DNA of 64,000 bases from Primulina eburnea (GCF_022965805.1 NC_133101.1:45836342-45900341), one strand, 5' to 3'; shown: positions 22,460 to 34,192, counted from the stretch's first letter. Notes: generated by a model not told the origin, from the sequence alone. Numbers and translations: made by a program.

Positions 22460-23817
22460 ATCAGCTGGAAGACTTACTGGCCAAGGGGTACATCAGACCT
22501 AGTGTTTCTCCTTGGGGAGCTCCAGTACTGTTTGTAAGAAAGAAAGACGGTTCGATGAGACTCTGCATCGACTATCGGCAACTGAATAAGGCAACGGTAA
22601 AGATTAAATATCCTTTGCCTCGTATTGATGATTTATTCGATCAGCTGCAGGGTTCTTCAGTATATTCCAAGATTGATTTAAGATCGGGATATCATCAGCT
22701 GAGAGTCAGAGATTCTGATATCTCAAAGACAGCATTCAGAACCAGGTATGGACACTATGAATTTATTGTCATGCCGTTTGGTCTGACGAATGCTCCAACT
22801 GTGTTTATGGGATTGATGAACCGTATATTCCAGAAATATCTCGATGATTTTGTGATTATTTTCATCGATGATATTTTAATTTATTCAAAGAATACGAGTG
22901 AGCATGCTGAGCATTTAAGAACTGTGTTGCGAATTTTAAGAGCGGAGAAGTTATATGCTAAATTGTCAAAATGTGAGTTTTGGTTAAGACAGGTAGTATT
23001 TCTGGGTCATATTATATCCGGAGACAGGATATCAGTGGATCCCAGTAAAGTGGAAGCCGTGATTTCTTGGCCAAGACCGACGTCAGTGCCCGAAATTCGC
23101 AGTTTTATGGGTTTATCGGGATATTACCGTCGTTTCATTAAAGATTTTTCGAGTATTGCTAAACCAATTACTCAGCTGACTCAGAAGAATGATCCATTTG
23201 TTTAGTCTGAAGAATGCGAGACCAGTTTTCTGGAGTTGAAGAAGAGGTTGACCAGTGCCCCAGTATTGACTATTCCATCCGGTACTGGTGATTTTGTGGT
23301 TTATTGCGACGCTTCTCACAGAGGGTTGGGATGTGTACTGATGAACGAGGGCATGTTATTGCTTATGCCTCAAGACAACTTAAACCACATGAGACCCGTT
23401 ATCCAATTCATGATCTTGAATTGGCAGCCATTGTCTTTGCATTAAAGATATGGCGACATTATCTTTACGGGGAGAAGTTTGAGATATTTTCTGATCATAA
23501 GAGTTTGAAATATCTGTTTTCACAATCCGAATTGAATATGAGACAGCGAAGATGGCTTGATTTGCTTAAAGATTTTGATTGTGAAATCAAATATTATCCA
23601 GGAAAGTCTAATGCAGCAGCAGACGCACTGAGTCGAAAGGTATGTTCTTTATCCTTATCGACGATTCAGATTTGATAGAAGACTGCTGTTTGTCTGGATT
23701 AGCATTTGAAACAGATTATAGACCGTTGAGACGCTATACGGTGCAAGTAGAACCAGAGCTGATCTTAAGAATTAAGGCAGCTCAAAAAGTTGATCAGAAT
23801 GTACAGAAATCAGTAGC
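22460..23817 (+). pseudogene. pol: Captured gypsy RT-RNase H fragment in CMP1
   Basis: Begins in mid-RT at [20 protein letters not shown] and runs through [40 protein letters not shown], the catalytic [13 protein letters not shown], and RNase H motifs [32 protein letters not shown] and [10 protein letters not shown]. It ends in the linker RRYTVQVEPELILRIKAAQK. Defects: TAG for Trp at ~23203 (FV-stop-SEE) and a frameshift near 23330. The linker resembles residual pol of GYP3 (PLSLYTVQ, near 51250), so the source was probably a relative of GYP3 rather than of GYP1 or GYP2 (inference). Confidence 0.88.
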
Positions 23818-25078
23818 TGATCGAGCAAAACTTGCACAGTAAAATCTCCAATAAAAATAAATAAAAATTCAGGCTCGAAATAATCGCAAGTGCACGATGT
23901 CAAGTTATAGTAAAACGTATAAGAGTACGAGTATCGATCCCACAGAGATTGATTAGACAAATTTACTTTAAATTAAATTCTTTAATTAATTAAAACGACA
24001 ATTGAATTACTTATTAACTAAATTAATACTAAAACACTAAATTGAAACAAACACATTAAAAATAATATAAACTAAAATAATAAGTAAGCGAGTGTTAGGA
24101 TCTCGGTTCACCTACCCGTCGTTAATTTAATTAATTAATATCGACACTGATTTACGCTTTTGACAGGATTTCCTAAGCAATTAACATACTCTCTCGAGCT
24201 ATGCTAAACTAATTCTACACGAAAGAATAATAAAATCTCTTTTATTATTTACTAACGGTGAATTGCATGTCGATATATGAAATCCCTTAGTTTTCGCTCT
24301 ACTGGACTATGACTACCAACGTGTATCCAACTTCATATCTCTATGTAAATTGTAAATCCACGGATTATGCTACTTGTTCCTATCGCAAGTTATTCTCTCG
24401 AACTCACCCACAATATTAGATATTATTAAAGTTAGCTAGGCTTTAACAATTCAATGTAAAATAATAGCACAATCAAGAATGAATCAAAAGTCGAGAATTA
24501 AATAATCAAACAACGGTTCGGGGTCGGATCCCCTAAATCCTAACTACAATAAAAGAGTAAAGAGAAAACGCTGTTGAGTTCTTGTTCCGGTTCCGTTGAG
24601 CTATCGCCTGCTACAGTGCTCTCCCTTCCAAATCGCGGCGCCTCCTCTCGTGTATTAGGTTAGGTGGTTTTATAGAGTCCATAAAATTTGGAAACAAATC
24701 TTCTCGGATTTCGTCGCTCGCTAGGGCGGCCACTTTTGACCGCTGGGGCGAGTGGTTCTCGAATAAAAATCCTTGGCCGCGTCTTTGGTCTCGCTGGGGC
24801 GGTCACTTTTGACCGCCCTAGCGAGAGGTTCGTGCAAATACTCCTCGGCTGGATTAAAATGCTCGCTGGGGCGGTTACTTTTGACCGCCCTAGCGAGGCA
24901 TTCTCGCTGCTCTGCATATAAAATTCCCCTTTTTGGTCCAATTCCTACAAAACAACCACAAAATACACGAGATCAGCCAAATGCTAAATGAATGCTAAAT
25001 TAAACTAAAACAAACTAATATGATGCATGAATGCGACTCAAAACTAACACTAAAAACACGTAAAAACGAGTCCTATCA
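23818..25078 (-). repeat. CMP1 LTR, right copy
   Basis: 1261 bp; differs from the left copy by about eight substitutions, two one-base indels and one ~10-bp deletion (AATGCTAA repeat near 24980). Contains the same three palindromes at 24715-24898 and TATA at 24677-24666. As transcription is leftward this is the 5' LTR, yet no PBS follows it. Confidence 0.82.
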
Positions 25079-25083
25079 GATAC

Positions 25084-25456
25084 GGTTACGAATACGAATA
25101 TATTAATACGTAGGCCAAGGCCCAGTTGACCAGTGAGAGTGTTGCTGGTGTCCCTGCCACCAAGTACTGTGGTCACATATAGATGGATCCATCGCCCAAT
25201 ACGTTTAAGAATATGAGTCACAATCATGATCTGAATTCAACAAACACGAACATGAATATGAATATGAATATGGATACGAATACGAATATAGATATAAATT
25301 GAATATGTTTATGTTTATATGAAAATTTTTATGCAAAATTTAATGAAAATGTTTATGTTTAAAGTGGATGCATTATTAAAATGTTTTTATTTAAAATATA
25401 TGCATTATGAAAATGTTTACGAAAATATTCATATTTAAAGTTTATGCATCTTTACG

Positions 25457-25459
<3 letters not shown>
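25084..25459 (+). repeat. Orphan gypsy LTR-derived region, right part
   Basis: Continuation of 19472-21183 after CMP1. Includes GAATAT/GAATAC hexamer repeats near 25238-25290 and ATGTTTATG-rich repeats. No gene. Confidence 0.45.

Positions 25460-25515
<56 letters not shown>
25460..25515. repeat. (AT)n microsatellite
   Basis: About 56 bp of uninterrupted TA dinucleotides. Confidence 0.95.
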
Positions 25516-25517
<2 letters not shown>

Positions 25518-26700
25518 CAATCGGCCGAATTGTGAAAAGTTTGAAAAAAAAATTATAGTACGATTTAAGAAAACGAGTAGCAGACGTTTCAATAACACTC
25601 CCGAAAAATATTTTGTTTCGGTATGTTTTTGAAAATATTGCCCGACCCTAAGTCTTCCGAATCGATAAAATTTGTGTACCGTTTTAAAATACGGCCCGAC
25701 GAGTAAAATACCCAACCAAGGCCCATTTCAAAATTCTTCCTTAAATACACCATATATTAAATAATTAAATTTACTTATTCAATAAAAATATTTTTCCTGA
25801 TTATCTCCGGTCACCGTTACTCGTTCAAGCGCGAAATACAACTAAAAATTCTAATGCATGAAACTTTAATGTAACGACGAAATACACACTTATCCATGCA
25901 ATACTCATGCAATAAATGCATAAAAATCATTAAATACATATTTTATATAAAACCTAGATTGCATGTTGTCGGGTTACGTAGTTCGAATTTCCTGAACCCT
26001 ACACTCAGACTCAAACGATACAATAAAAGAAGTGAATACGACCTCTATCAACTAGTTCGTTATACAATTATTGATTAAAAAAAATATACCTTAACACGTC
26101 CAAAAGGTTCAACCTACAACAATTAGCCGATATATTCGTGAATATAATACGACCTGATCAACGAAAACAATTTAAATCGAAACGGGTAAAACCCAATTTT
26201 GGGCTGTCTATAATCTATCCTACATCTGGAAATTTGACTTCGTTTATACCAATAATAGGAGCTAGATCAAACAATGACGGCCTCGAGGTGGTTTCTAGCC
26301 GGAAAATTCATCGGAAATGCCCAAAATTGGCTGAAAAATCGATGAAAATAGGGTAATCGTCAGAGCCTATAAACCTCACCTCTAAGCTACTAAACCACCA
26401 AGAAAACGAAGCAAAACTCACCGGAAAATGAAGAAGAAGAAGCGTGCGTAGAACTAGCCGAAAAACAGCTTTGATCCAGTTGAATCATTGCTTAAAATTT
26501 CCGATTTATGGCTTGAATCAAAGATTAGGATGTTAGGAACACAACCCTTCAAGAATTTTTTAGATTCAACATCAGACGAAGAGGTTATTGAAATTCTACA
26601 ACGACTGCTACAATGGTGACAAGAATTTGGGTTGGAGAGGGTTTCTTCTTCCTTCTCTCTATATTTAAGGTAAGTATTGGGTGTGTGCATATGCATATAA
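25516..26700 (-). repeat. Gypsy LTR fragment, minus orientation
   Basis: CCGAATCGATAAAATTTGTG (25658-25677) and CACTCCCGAAAAATATT match, as reverse complement, the GYP5 3' LTR near 63630-63715. Further right the minus strand shows TTAAATATAGAGAG near 26660, a possible start region. No PBS, PPT or coding sequence. Boundaries uncertain. Confidence 0.55.
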
Positions 26701-26739
26701 TGTAGTGTAAATTAATTTATAAGAATAGTAACACGACAA

Positions 26740-27545
26740 AAATTTGTGTGAAACGGTCTCACGGGTCGTATTTGTGAGACGGATCTCTTATTTGGTTCAT
26801 CCATAAAAATATATTATTTTTTATGCTAAGGCTGCGATTGATAGATAGGATTAGGTAGGATTGATTATTTTATCACACTTTATCCTGCGTTTGGTACGAT
26901 TTTTATTTATCCAGCTCAATCCCTCCTACAAGTGATTATAGATGGTATTATGTGTCATTAAATTTTACCTCCTTCCTCCGAAGTATTATTAATCCCTCCT
27001 CTATCCTTACTCTCTTTCCAATTTTACCCTTCTTCCTTCACCGCTATTGAACCGCCTCGGCTGCCGGACCGACGCCGCCGCCCTCGTCGGACCGTCGCCG
27101 CCGACCTCGTCGTACCTCGCCGTCGTTGCCGGACATTCGCCGCCGCCGCCGCCGCCGCCGCCCTCGCCGGAAATTCGCCTGACGCCACCTGCACAGCCTT
27201 CACCGGACCACCGCACAGTCGCCGCCAGACCGCCGTCGCCGTCGAACCACCGCCGGACCGTCGCCATCGGAGTGGAAGAAGAAAAATAAAAAAGGAAGGG
27301 CAATTTTATCATTTCATCAAAAATTTCAAAATTATCCTATACTTAAGAATCTTACCAAACATACTACCATACATTACATTTCTACAACAATCATTTTCTT
27401 TATCATTTACTTACTAATTATTAGTTTATTTTATCCTGCAACCAAACACAGCCTAAGAGTATTATTTTTTATTGTGAATATAGTTAGGGTTGACCCGTCT
27501 CACAGATTAGAATCCGTGAAAACGGTCTCACGTGAGACCCACTCT
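26740..27545. mobile_element. GTCTCAC-type MITE, interrupted by another MITE
   Basis: The outer ends are inverted: left GTGAAACGGTCTCACGGGTC and TGTGAGACGGATC; right GTTGACCCGTCTCACAGATT and GGTCTCACGTGAGACC. If the inner element is removed the core is about 180 bp and reads TTATGCTAAGAGTATT across the join, as in related copies I recall from other plants. Non-coding. Confidence 0.7.
26830..27453. mobile_element. PIF/Harbinger-like MITE inside the first MITE
   Basis: 624 bp, ends GGCTGCGATTG and CAAACACAGCC (inverted), flanked by TAA on both sides (26827-26829, 27454-27456). The TAA duplication and the GGCTG ends fit PIF/Harbinger (family assignment is inference). Subterminal TTTATCCTGC is repeated near each end. 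The middle is a C+G-rich region with (GCC)n at ~27138-27163 that gives proline-rich frames without meaning. Confidence 0.75.
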
Positions 27546-27774
27546 AGTAACACATGCTCTTTCTATCCCGATTGTGCATTTATTTAGCTCTAGTGTTTCA
27601 CTTAAACTCCATATGTATTTTATATCGTATTAACTTCGATATTCTAAAAAATAAATATTTTTAACACACTTTCTAAATTTATTTGTCATAAATATTTATT
27701 TTAATTAATCAACTCAATTATTATTTTAATTATGCAAAATTACCAGATAATATATTATAGGACCTTACACTGCA
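27546..27774. other. AT-rich stretch with no recognised feature
   Basis: No ORF or repeat recognised. It could be the eroded 5' part of the COP-B LTR, but no alignment with LTR 1 is visible before ~27775. Confidence 0.4.
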
Positions 27775-28637
27775 CGAGAAACAAAATCTCTTATCGTAGA
27801 TCTTATTAGAAGGTTGAACAAAATCTGTGATGTTGTGTACTGCGTTTCTTGGTAAGGGCATGGAGATGTCCAAACATGCAGATGGATAGTCATATGATGA
27901 TTATACCGAACAACCCTCCCTCGGACTTTCCAAGTGGTTATCATTCATCGAGAGGATAAGTCCGTGATTATGATTATACACCATTAGTCCTTACGACCCG
28001 GGACAACACTGAGGCTCTATATGCTAGGGTTGTGCTTTGACTCGTTTACCGGCTCCAGGAGAGTCATCAGGTGGCGAGGTTGGGTACAGTTGCGACACAT
28101 ATAGGAGCCAGTGCATTGTAGTCGGGGATTCACCACTGACCTACGGGTGTGGATATCCTGTGTGATCTGATAAAATAATAGTGCATGAAATCTCTGGCCA
28201 GAGTATGAGATGTACGTTAGAGAAGGAGTTCTCAAGTTGTACACGCGATGCCACTATTATAGTTATCACATAGTTATCGAATTAATATGCAACCCTCGAT
28301 GAACCAATGGTTGCAGATTCGATCGGGATATATGAGATGAAGGGACCGTACTGTTCGTTAATTATAATCGATTGATTCTTGCAGGCATTATTAGTGATAC
28401 CTAGGGGATCATGGGGCGATGCTACTAGACGCTCTTACCATGATCCGATGGGTGGAATAAAAAATGAGTTTTGACATTCTTGATCAAGGTGTTGATGAAA
28501 AAGAATAGGGCTAACTAGGGTAAGCCCGAATAAAGGATTATGTCCTGAATCACAAAGAGTTGTGAACCCACGGCTAGCTGTATCCTTGACCATTGAGGGT
28601 CACACAAGCACTGGATCGTTTGTTCCCGTTGAGAGAA

Positions 28638-28930
28638 TAAATTCAAGAAGTTGAATTTATATTATAATATTGTAAATTCAAGGAGTTAAATTTATGATAA
28701 TTAAATTTTGAGAAAATAAATTCAAGGAGTTGAATTTATGATATAGTATATTCAAGAAGTTGAATTTATAAAATTTGGAGAGAATAAATTCAAGGAGTTG
28801 AATTTATAGAATTTGAGAATTTAATTTATTAAACTCAAAAGTTGGGTCTATTAAATATTAAATTTGGAGGTGATAAATTCAAGGACTTGAATTTATAATT
28901 TAAATATTAAATTCAAATGTTGAATTTATA
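28638..28930 (+). repeat. AT-rich hairpin array in COP-B LTR
   Basis: Seven units with arms TAAATTCAA and TTGAATTTA around a 3-4 nt centre (GGAG, GAAG, GGAC or ATG), spaced 30-60 bp. LTR 1 and 2 have only two related units. Confidence 0.8.
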
Positions 28931-29505
28931 ATCCATTTAATTTATTAAACTCAAAATTTGAGTTTATTAAAAATTAAATTAAATATAGTGGGAAATTGTT
29001 TAATGGGCTTGTAGGAGTACAAGTCCAAAATACTAAATAATTAAAGTTCTTAATGGACTTTGATTTATTAATTAAACTAGTTGGAATAGTTCAATTAATT
29101 AATCAAGCTCATTAATGTTAATTATGATAATTAAGTTATGAAAATTTCTTTTTAAAAAAGAGTTTGACCTAAAAGACATAGCCTCCACCAATTCTAAATT
29201 GTGACTCACGAGAGTTGCATCCAAAATTCCTCCAAAATATTTTGGCCACCTTTTCAAGAATAGATATTTGAGGCGTCTATCAAATTTTAGTTTCAACGTA
29301 AAAACTTCTTTCAAATATTCTAGTGCTATTCGAAAGAGGAACAAATATTCTGGTCGTGGACTTAATAGAAGGAGTTCTTGAAGAAAATTCGTAGGGATTC
29401 ATCAAGAGCTATCTCCGCTAACTCCGGAATAGTTAGAGCCATGTGAAATTTTCACCGAAGGTATAAATTCTAACTCCCTATGAATGTTTGTTAAAATCAT
29501 ACGAG

Positions 29506-29576
29506 CGCCCAAAACAAAACATATTTTGATTGTCAAAATAAATAAAAAATTTTAAAACTTCCGTTGCGTTTGGGCG
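29506..29576 (+). promoter_or_regulatory. Conserved LTR-end hairpin, copy in COP-B
   Basis: CGCCCAAA at 29506-29513 pairs with TTTGGGCG at 29569-29576; AAAACTTCCGTTG lies in the loop. The 3' arm ends 22 nt before the LTR end. Confidence 0.6.
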
Positions 29577-29599
29577 TGTAGAAAACCCATATCCAACAG

Positions 29600-29611
29600 T
29601 GGTATCAGAGC
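29600..29611 (+). other. COP-B primer-binding site
   Basis: TGGTATCAGAGC, one base after the LTR, complementary to initiator tRNA-Met. Confidence 0.93.
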
Positions 29612-29741
29612 CAGGCTTTCTGAATCGTATGATTTTAAATTATATTAAATAATTTGTTTCTAACCACACAAGAAAATTTTTAGAAAATTATAGCACCATA
29701 AAAATTATTTTTTCCAGAAAATAAAAAAAAATATTTTTCGG

Positions 29742-29885
29742 ATCTGCCCGGAACTGTTCCGGGCAGACCGCGCGGGCAGCGCGCAGGGCCATGCGCGCAG
29801 AGACACGCAGTGCACGCGCAGTGCGGAGCGTCCGCACGCTGTGCGCCTCCATGCTGCCCGGGATCGTCTCGAGAACCGTGCTAGA
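29742..29885 (+). promoter_or_regulatory. GC-rich hairpin island in COP-B leader
   Basis: In AT-rich surroundings, 130 nt after the PBS. TCTGCCCGGAAC and GTTCCGGGCAGA form a 12-bp inverted repeat around one base; GTGCGGA-GCG-TCCGCAC follows, with several GCGCGC blocks. The position suits an RNA packaging or dimerisation signal (inference). Confidence 0.5.
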
Positions 29886-31415
29886 TGAGGGGCTTGAATT
29901 GTTTGGGCCTAGGGTGCGATTTTTTTATTTTTCAAATATTTAGGCAAAATTGACATTTTTGAAAATTGGTTCAATTTTTCTTTTGAAAATTAATAATTTT
30001 CTTGTAAAATAAATAATTATAATATGATTTTAATTATTTATGGTAAAAATGAGTTTTTACAAGAAAATCAATTATTATTGATTTAATTTGAAATTAAATA
30101 AAAGGGTTTATTTAATTTATTAAATTTTTAATAATTGTGGTGGTTAGTGATAAATTATTAGATATATGACTTATCAATTAATTAAATTGTTTAATTAAAT
30201 TGATGTTAATATTCGATATTAAATGCATGAAGGATGATCGAGAGCCTTGACCAATGTGTTAGGTATATGTTAGGATATTTTACTGTTTTATTCGTTTTTA
30301 ATATTTGATATTATTAAAGTGGGCCTGGTTTATGGCATGTTCCTACCCCATGAGATGTATCCCTTATGTGCCATGGCTATTTAAATGTAATTATTAGAAA
30401 TAGTGGGAGATCAAAAGTGCAAGATGGTGAGCCCGATGAACGAGATGAAGACATGTAAAATATTGGAAACTCTTGTAATAGTTGCATTTGCTTCACTGCA
30501 TTCACCTAGGTTTGGACCTGGATCCATGTATGGCTCGCATGGATCTAATAGTGTTGGAGATCGATCACCCTTATTTATTTTTGAATGTCATATTATGATA
30601 TATGTGATATATAGTAGTGTGCATGTATGTATATTATTAAATAATATAGTTGCATGAATCCGGCAAACATACAAACTCGTGGCACGCGATTTTTAAATTA
30701 AAATGATGAGACAATTTTAAAATTAAAATCCCTCATTTTGAATAAGATTCAAAATTTAAATCAAACCGAAAAAGTAAAAATTAAAAGAGTTTAATTTTTC
30801 TTTGCTTTCCATCAACCATGGTTGCATGTTGATCGATACCTGTGGACAGTGTCTGGCTCATATTATTGGGGCGGCCTGTACGCCGGAAAGATGTGACTTC
30901 CACTAGACATATGATGTGAATTGAGTGGAACTCCCGTGAATTCGGCTCATATTATTGGGGGAACTCATGGCGAGCGTCCACTACAATTCAATATTGATGG
31001 GTTGGTTTGACACGTGAAAATAACAGCGTCATATTATTGGGTCCTTATTAAACGTGAGGCAAAACACGCGGAGGTTGCATAGGGATGCAATTGGATTCTA
31101 CCTTTTAGAAATTATAATTGGCTGATATTATTCGGGATTATAATTGGCTAATTGGACTCTACGTGCCTACTAAGGAAATACGATTTCCCTTTTTCATCAG
31201 AGGGTGGTGGAAATGTCAAAATAGTAGGAGGGTAATTTATAAAATAAAATCCATATTTTATATCTTAAAATTATTTTAAAATAATCAGCAACTATTATTC
31301 TGTTTCCGTATCAGTATATTTTCGATTTCGTCACGTAATAAATTTATATTATTAACAAGCTAATCGAATCTAATTTTCAAGACTGGTTGGAAAAATTGTT
31401 CCGAATTCAGAGAAA
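29886..31415 (+). other. COP-B leader with an ~86-bp periodic motif
   Basis: Noncoding leader. TCATATTATTGGG or a variant recurs near 30858, 30945, 31031 and 31115, i.e. every 84-87 bp. The open frame at 30403-30657 has no recognisable protein. Confidence 0.55.
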
Positions 31416-32150
31416 ATGGCATACACACTAATGTCAGTTCTGTTGAACTCACAAAGCATGCAAGATGGTAGGACCATAGTATGCAAGCTAATGTGTAACA
31501 TCCTCGCTTTTACGTCAAATGAACTGTAGGGACAGTTTGAGGAAATTTTGAATGCTTCTGACATTCGAATGCACGTGCAAGAGTTGCATGATGCATGAAA
31601 CTATACACACCACTTTCAAGGAACTCATGACTACACACATGCAAGACAGGGCTTTGGCCCATGAGCGTGGTGTACGTATAACTGGGTTTATTGAGAATGT
31701 GGTGGGCCTGTAATATGTTATTCATAACGAGTTACTAGATAACATGAATTTGTTGTTTTTCTCTTCCTCATTTGACGGGGTTATGGTGAACTTCAATTTG
31801 AATAAGATAGATGATAGCCTTGAAGAGCTAGTCAATACGCTTATAACTTATTAGATCACCATAAAACAGGGAATTGTTTTTCTAATGGGCCTCTCGTCAG
31901 ACGAAAAATGTCTCACAAGATAAGGGAAAGAAATGTTTTGCCCCTCACTAGAAAAACAATCCCAATAAGAGGAAAACTCTGAAGGACACTTAAAGGGCAT
32001 ACAAAGCCTGATAAGTCAGAAATATTTATTTAACTGCAAGAAGTTCGGACATAAGAAATTATATGCGCCAGAAATGTTCTGAAAATAATAAGTGAATGTA
32101 CAATTACACGCGATTTCAACAACAAAAGAAAGTTAGATGATCCAAATCTC
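31416..32150 (+). pseudogene. gag: COP-B gag remnant
   Basis: ATG at 31416 followed by AYTLMSVLLNSQSMQDG, matching the gag start of COP-A (AYTLTKS). The rest is out of frame and full of stops. A degraded nucleocapsid lies near 32000-32070. Non-functional. Confidence 0.6.
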
Positions 32151-33240
32151 GCACAAATATGGCACGCTAGACTTTGTTACATCTCTCAAAGAAGGATGCA
32201 CAAATTAGTGGGAGAAGGCATGTTTGACTTGTCAGACATAAATTCTCTACCGACTTGTAAATCCTGTCTAAAAAGAAAAATGACAAAGACTCCATTCGAT
32301 GGAAACGTGGAACGTGCGCATGGTCTACTGGATTTGATCCACACAGACGTTTGTGGCCCGCTAAGCGTTAGCACAAAATATGGGCAATCCTACTCCATTA
32401 CCTTTACTGATGACCATTCGAGGTATTAGTATGTTTATTTGATGAAACACAAATCTGCAGCATTTGAAAGGTTCAAAGAATTCAGATCTGAAGTAGAAAA
32501 CTAGCTAAAAAAAAGTATTAAAGCATTTCGATCTGATCGAAGTGGAGAAAACTTGAGTGTTGAATTTTTGGTTATCTAAAAGAGAATGTGATTCTCTCAC
32601 AGTAGACTCCACCAGCAACACCATAGTTGAATGGTGTTTCTGAACATTGTAAGCGAACCTTGTTGGACATGGTTCGATCAATGATGAGATTCACTGAATT
32701 GCCTACATCATTTTGAGGCTTTGCGCTTGAAACTGCGGCAATGTTGTTGAATAATGTCTATACTAAAATAGTGGATAAAACACCATATGAGATATGGATG
32801 GAAAAAACTCCCAAATATTCTTACATGAGAATATGGAGATGTCTTGCTTACGTGAAGCAGACAGTGGGAGACAAATTGGATAGTAGATCCACTTTGTGCT
32901 ATTTTGTAGGATATCCAAAGAATTCTGTTGGATATTATTTTTATCATCCCAATGAAGCAAAATTGTTTGTTTCAAGAAATGCCACCTTTTTGAAAAGGAA
33001 TTTCTATTAGATACTAAAAACAAGATGATAAAATTTGAAGAAATTCAAGATACTCCCTCAACTATAGAAGTTGAACCCATTTCCTAAGAACCAATAGTAG
33101 AAGTACAAGCTCTTAGAATGTCTGATAGGGTTATTAGACCATCTGCAAGATATACGCTTCTTCATGAATAAGGCCATGATGAGTCTTGTATTGGATGTGA
33201 TCCAATGAATTTCAAAGAAGCAATATCTGATACTGATTCA
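32151..33240 (+). pseudogene. pol: COP-B pre-integrase and integrase
   Basis: IWHARLCYISQRRMHKLVGE with CKSCLKRKMTKTPF gives the zinc-binding region; LDLIHTDVCGPLS holds the first catalytic Asp and TFTDDHSRY follows. Beyond several stops (for example near 32428 and 32503) come RIWRCLAYVKQTVGDKLDSR and SVGYYFYHPNEAKLFVSRNA. The region is decayed by many substitutions and indels. Confidence 0.85.
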
Positions 33241-34192
33241 ACCAAATGGCTTTAAGCCATGTAGTCAGAAATGGACTCTATGTATTCAAACCAAGTCTGG
33301 ACATTGGTGGATCAACCTGAGGGAATCGTTCCCATAGGGTGCAAATGGATCTACAAAAGAAAGCTTGGGGCGAATGGGAATGTAGTGACCTTCAAAGCAA
33401 GGCTGGTTGCAAAAGATTATACTCAAAGGCAAGGAGTTGCTATAAGGAAACCTTTTCACCAGTTGCTATGTTTAAGTCCATTAGAATACTACTAGCCATA
33501 GCTTCATGGTATGACTATGAGATATGAAAAATGGATGTATAGACTGCATTCCTCAATGGAGACATCAAAGAAGAAATTTATATGTCTCAACCTGAGGGAT
33601 ACACATTAGTAGGAAGTGAGCATGAGGTATGCAAACTTCTGCGATCAATATATGGTCTCAAGCAGGAGTCAAGGATTTGGAACCTCAGATTTGATAGCAC
33701 TGTCAAAGAGTTTGGTTTTGCTAAGAATCCTGAGGAACCATGCGTGTACAAGAAAGTTAGTGGGAGTGTAGTGACATTCCTGGTACTTTATGTTGATGAT
33801 ATCCTGTTCATTGGGAATGATGTAGGATTATTTCAATCAACTAATGTATGTTTAGCAAGTAAATTCTTCATGAAAGACATGTGTGAAGCATCCTATGTAT
33901 TGGGAATACAAATCTATAGAGATAGATCAAAAGGATGTTGGGGCTAACCCAAGCCACCTATAACGATACCATTATAAAGCGATTTTCTATGGAAGAGTCC
34001 AAAAGAGGATACTTAACAATGTGTCATGGTGTTACTCTATCTAAGGCAATGTGACCCAAAACTGATGAAGAGATAGAGATGATGACACGTATTCCATATG
34101 CGTCAGCAATTGGTAGTATCATGTATGGTATGATATCGACACGTCCCAATGTTGCTTAAGCTTTGAGTGTTACAAGCAGACATCAGGCGAAC
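33241..34192 (+). pseudogene. pol: COP-B reverse transcriptase, first part
   Basis: VDQPEGIVPIGCKWIYKRKL, ARLVAKDYTQRQGV, MSQPEGYTLVGSEHEVCKLL, YGLKQESRIWNLRFD and the catalytic LYVDDILFIGNDVG are visible. Stops and shifts occur at ~33450, 33526-33540, 33945 and 34050. The reading is cut at 34193 by a gypsy LTR and continues at 36831. Confidence 0.87.

Larger units (their letters stand above)
21189..25078 (-). mobile_element. CMP1: LTR pair enclosing a gypsy pol fragment
   Basis: 3890 bp flanked by GATAC at 21184-21188 and 25079-25083, so it entered or exists as one unit. Two direct repeats (1271 and 1261 bp, about 99 % identical by eye) begin TGATCGAG and end CTATCA. The interior (22460-23817, 1358 bp) is only a gypsy RT-RNase H fragment on the plus strand. 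There is no PBS, PPT, gag, protease or integrase. A TATA box on the minus strand indicates that the LTRs transcribe leftward, antisense to the pol fragment. Confidence 0.8.
27775..29598 (+). repeat. COP-B 5' LTR (5' end unclear)
   Basis: Matches LTR 1 and 2 from about 27775 (GGACTTTCCAAGTGGTT, CGACCCGGGACAACA, GTAGTCGGGGATTCACC, AACCCACGGCTAG) to the terminal CCAACA at 29598. It carries an enlarged AT-rich hairpin array. The PBS follows after one base. Confidence 0.8.

Noticed and set aside
25444..25715. ORFs with long Tyr-Ile runs
   Set aside because: Translation of the (AT)n microsatellite.
27007..27312. Pro/Gly-rich ORFs on both strands
   Set aside because: Caused by (GCC)n repeats inside a MITE.
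29600..29611. tRNA gene suggested by TGGTATCAGAGC (also at other PBS sites)
   Set aside because: Only the 3' complementary primer site is present; no cloverleaf. No tRNA or rRNA gene was seen in the window.
30403..30657. 84-codon ORF with possible Met start
   Set aside because: Lies in the COP-B leader, no family resemblance and unremarkable composition.
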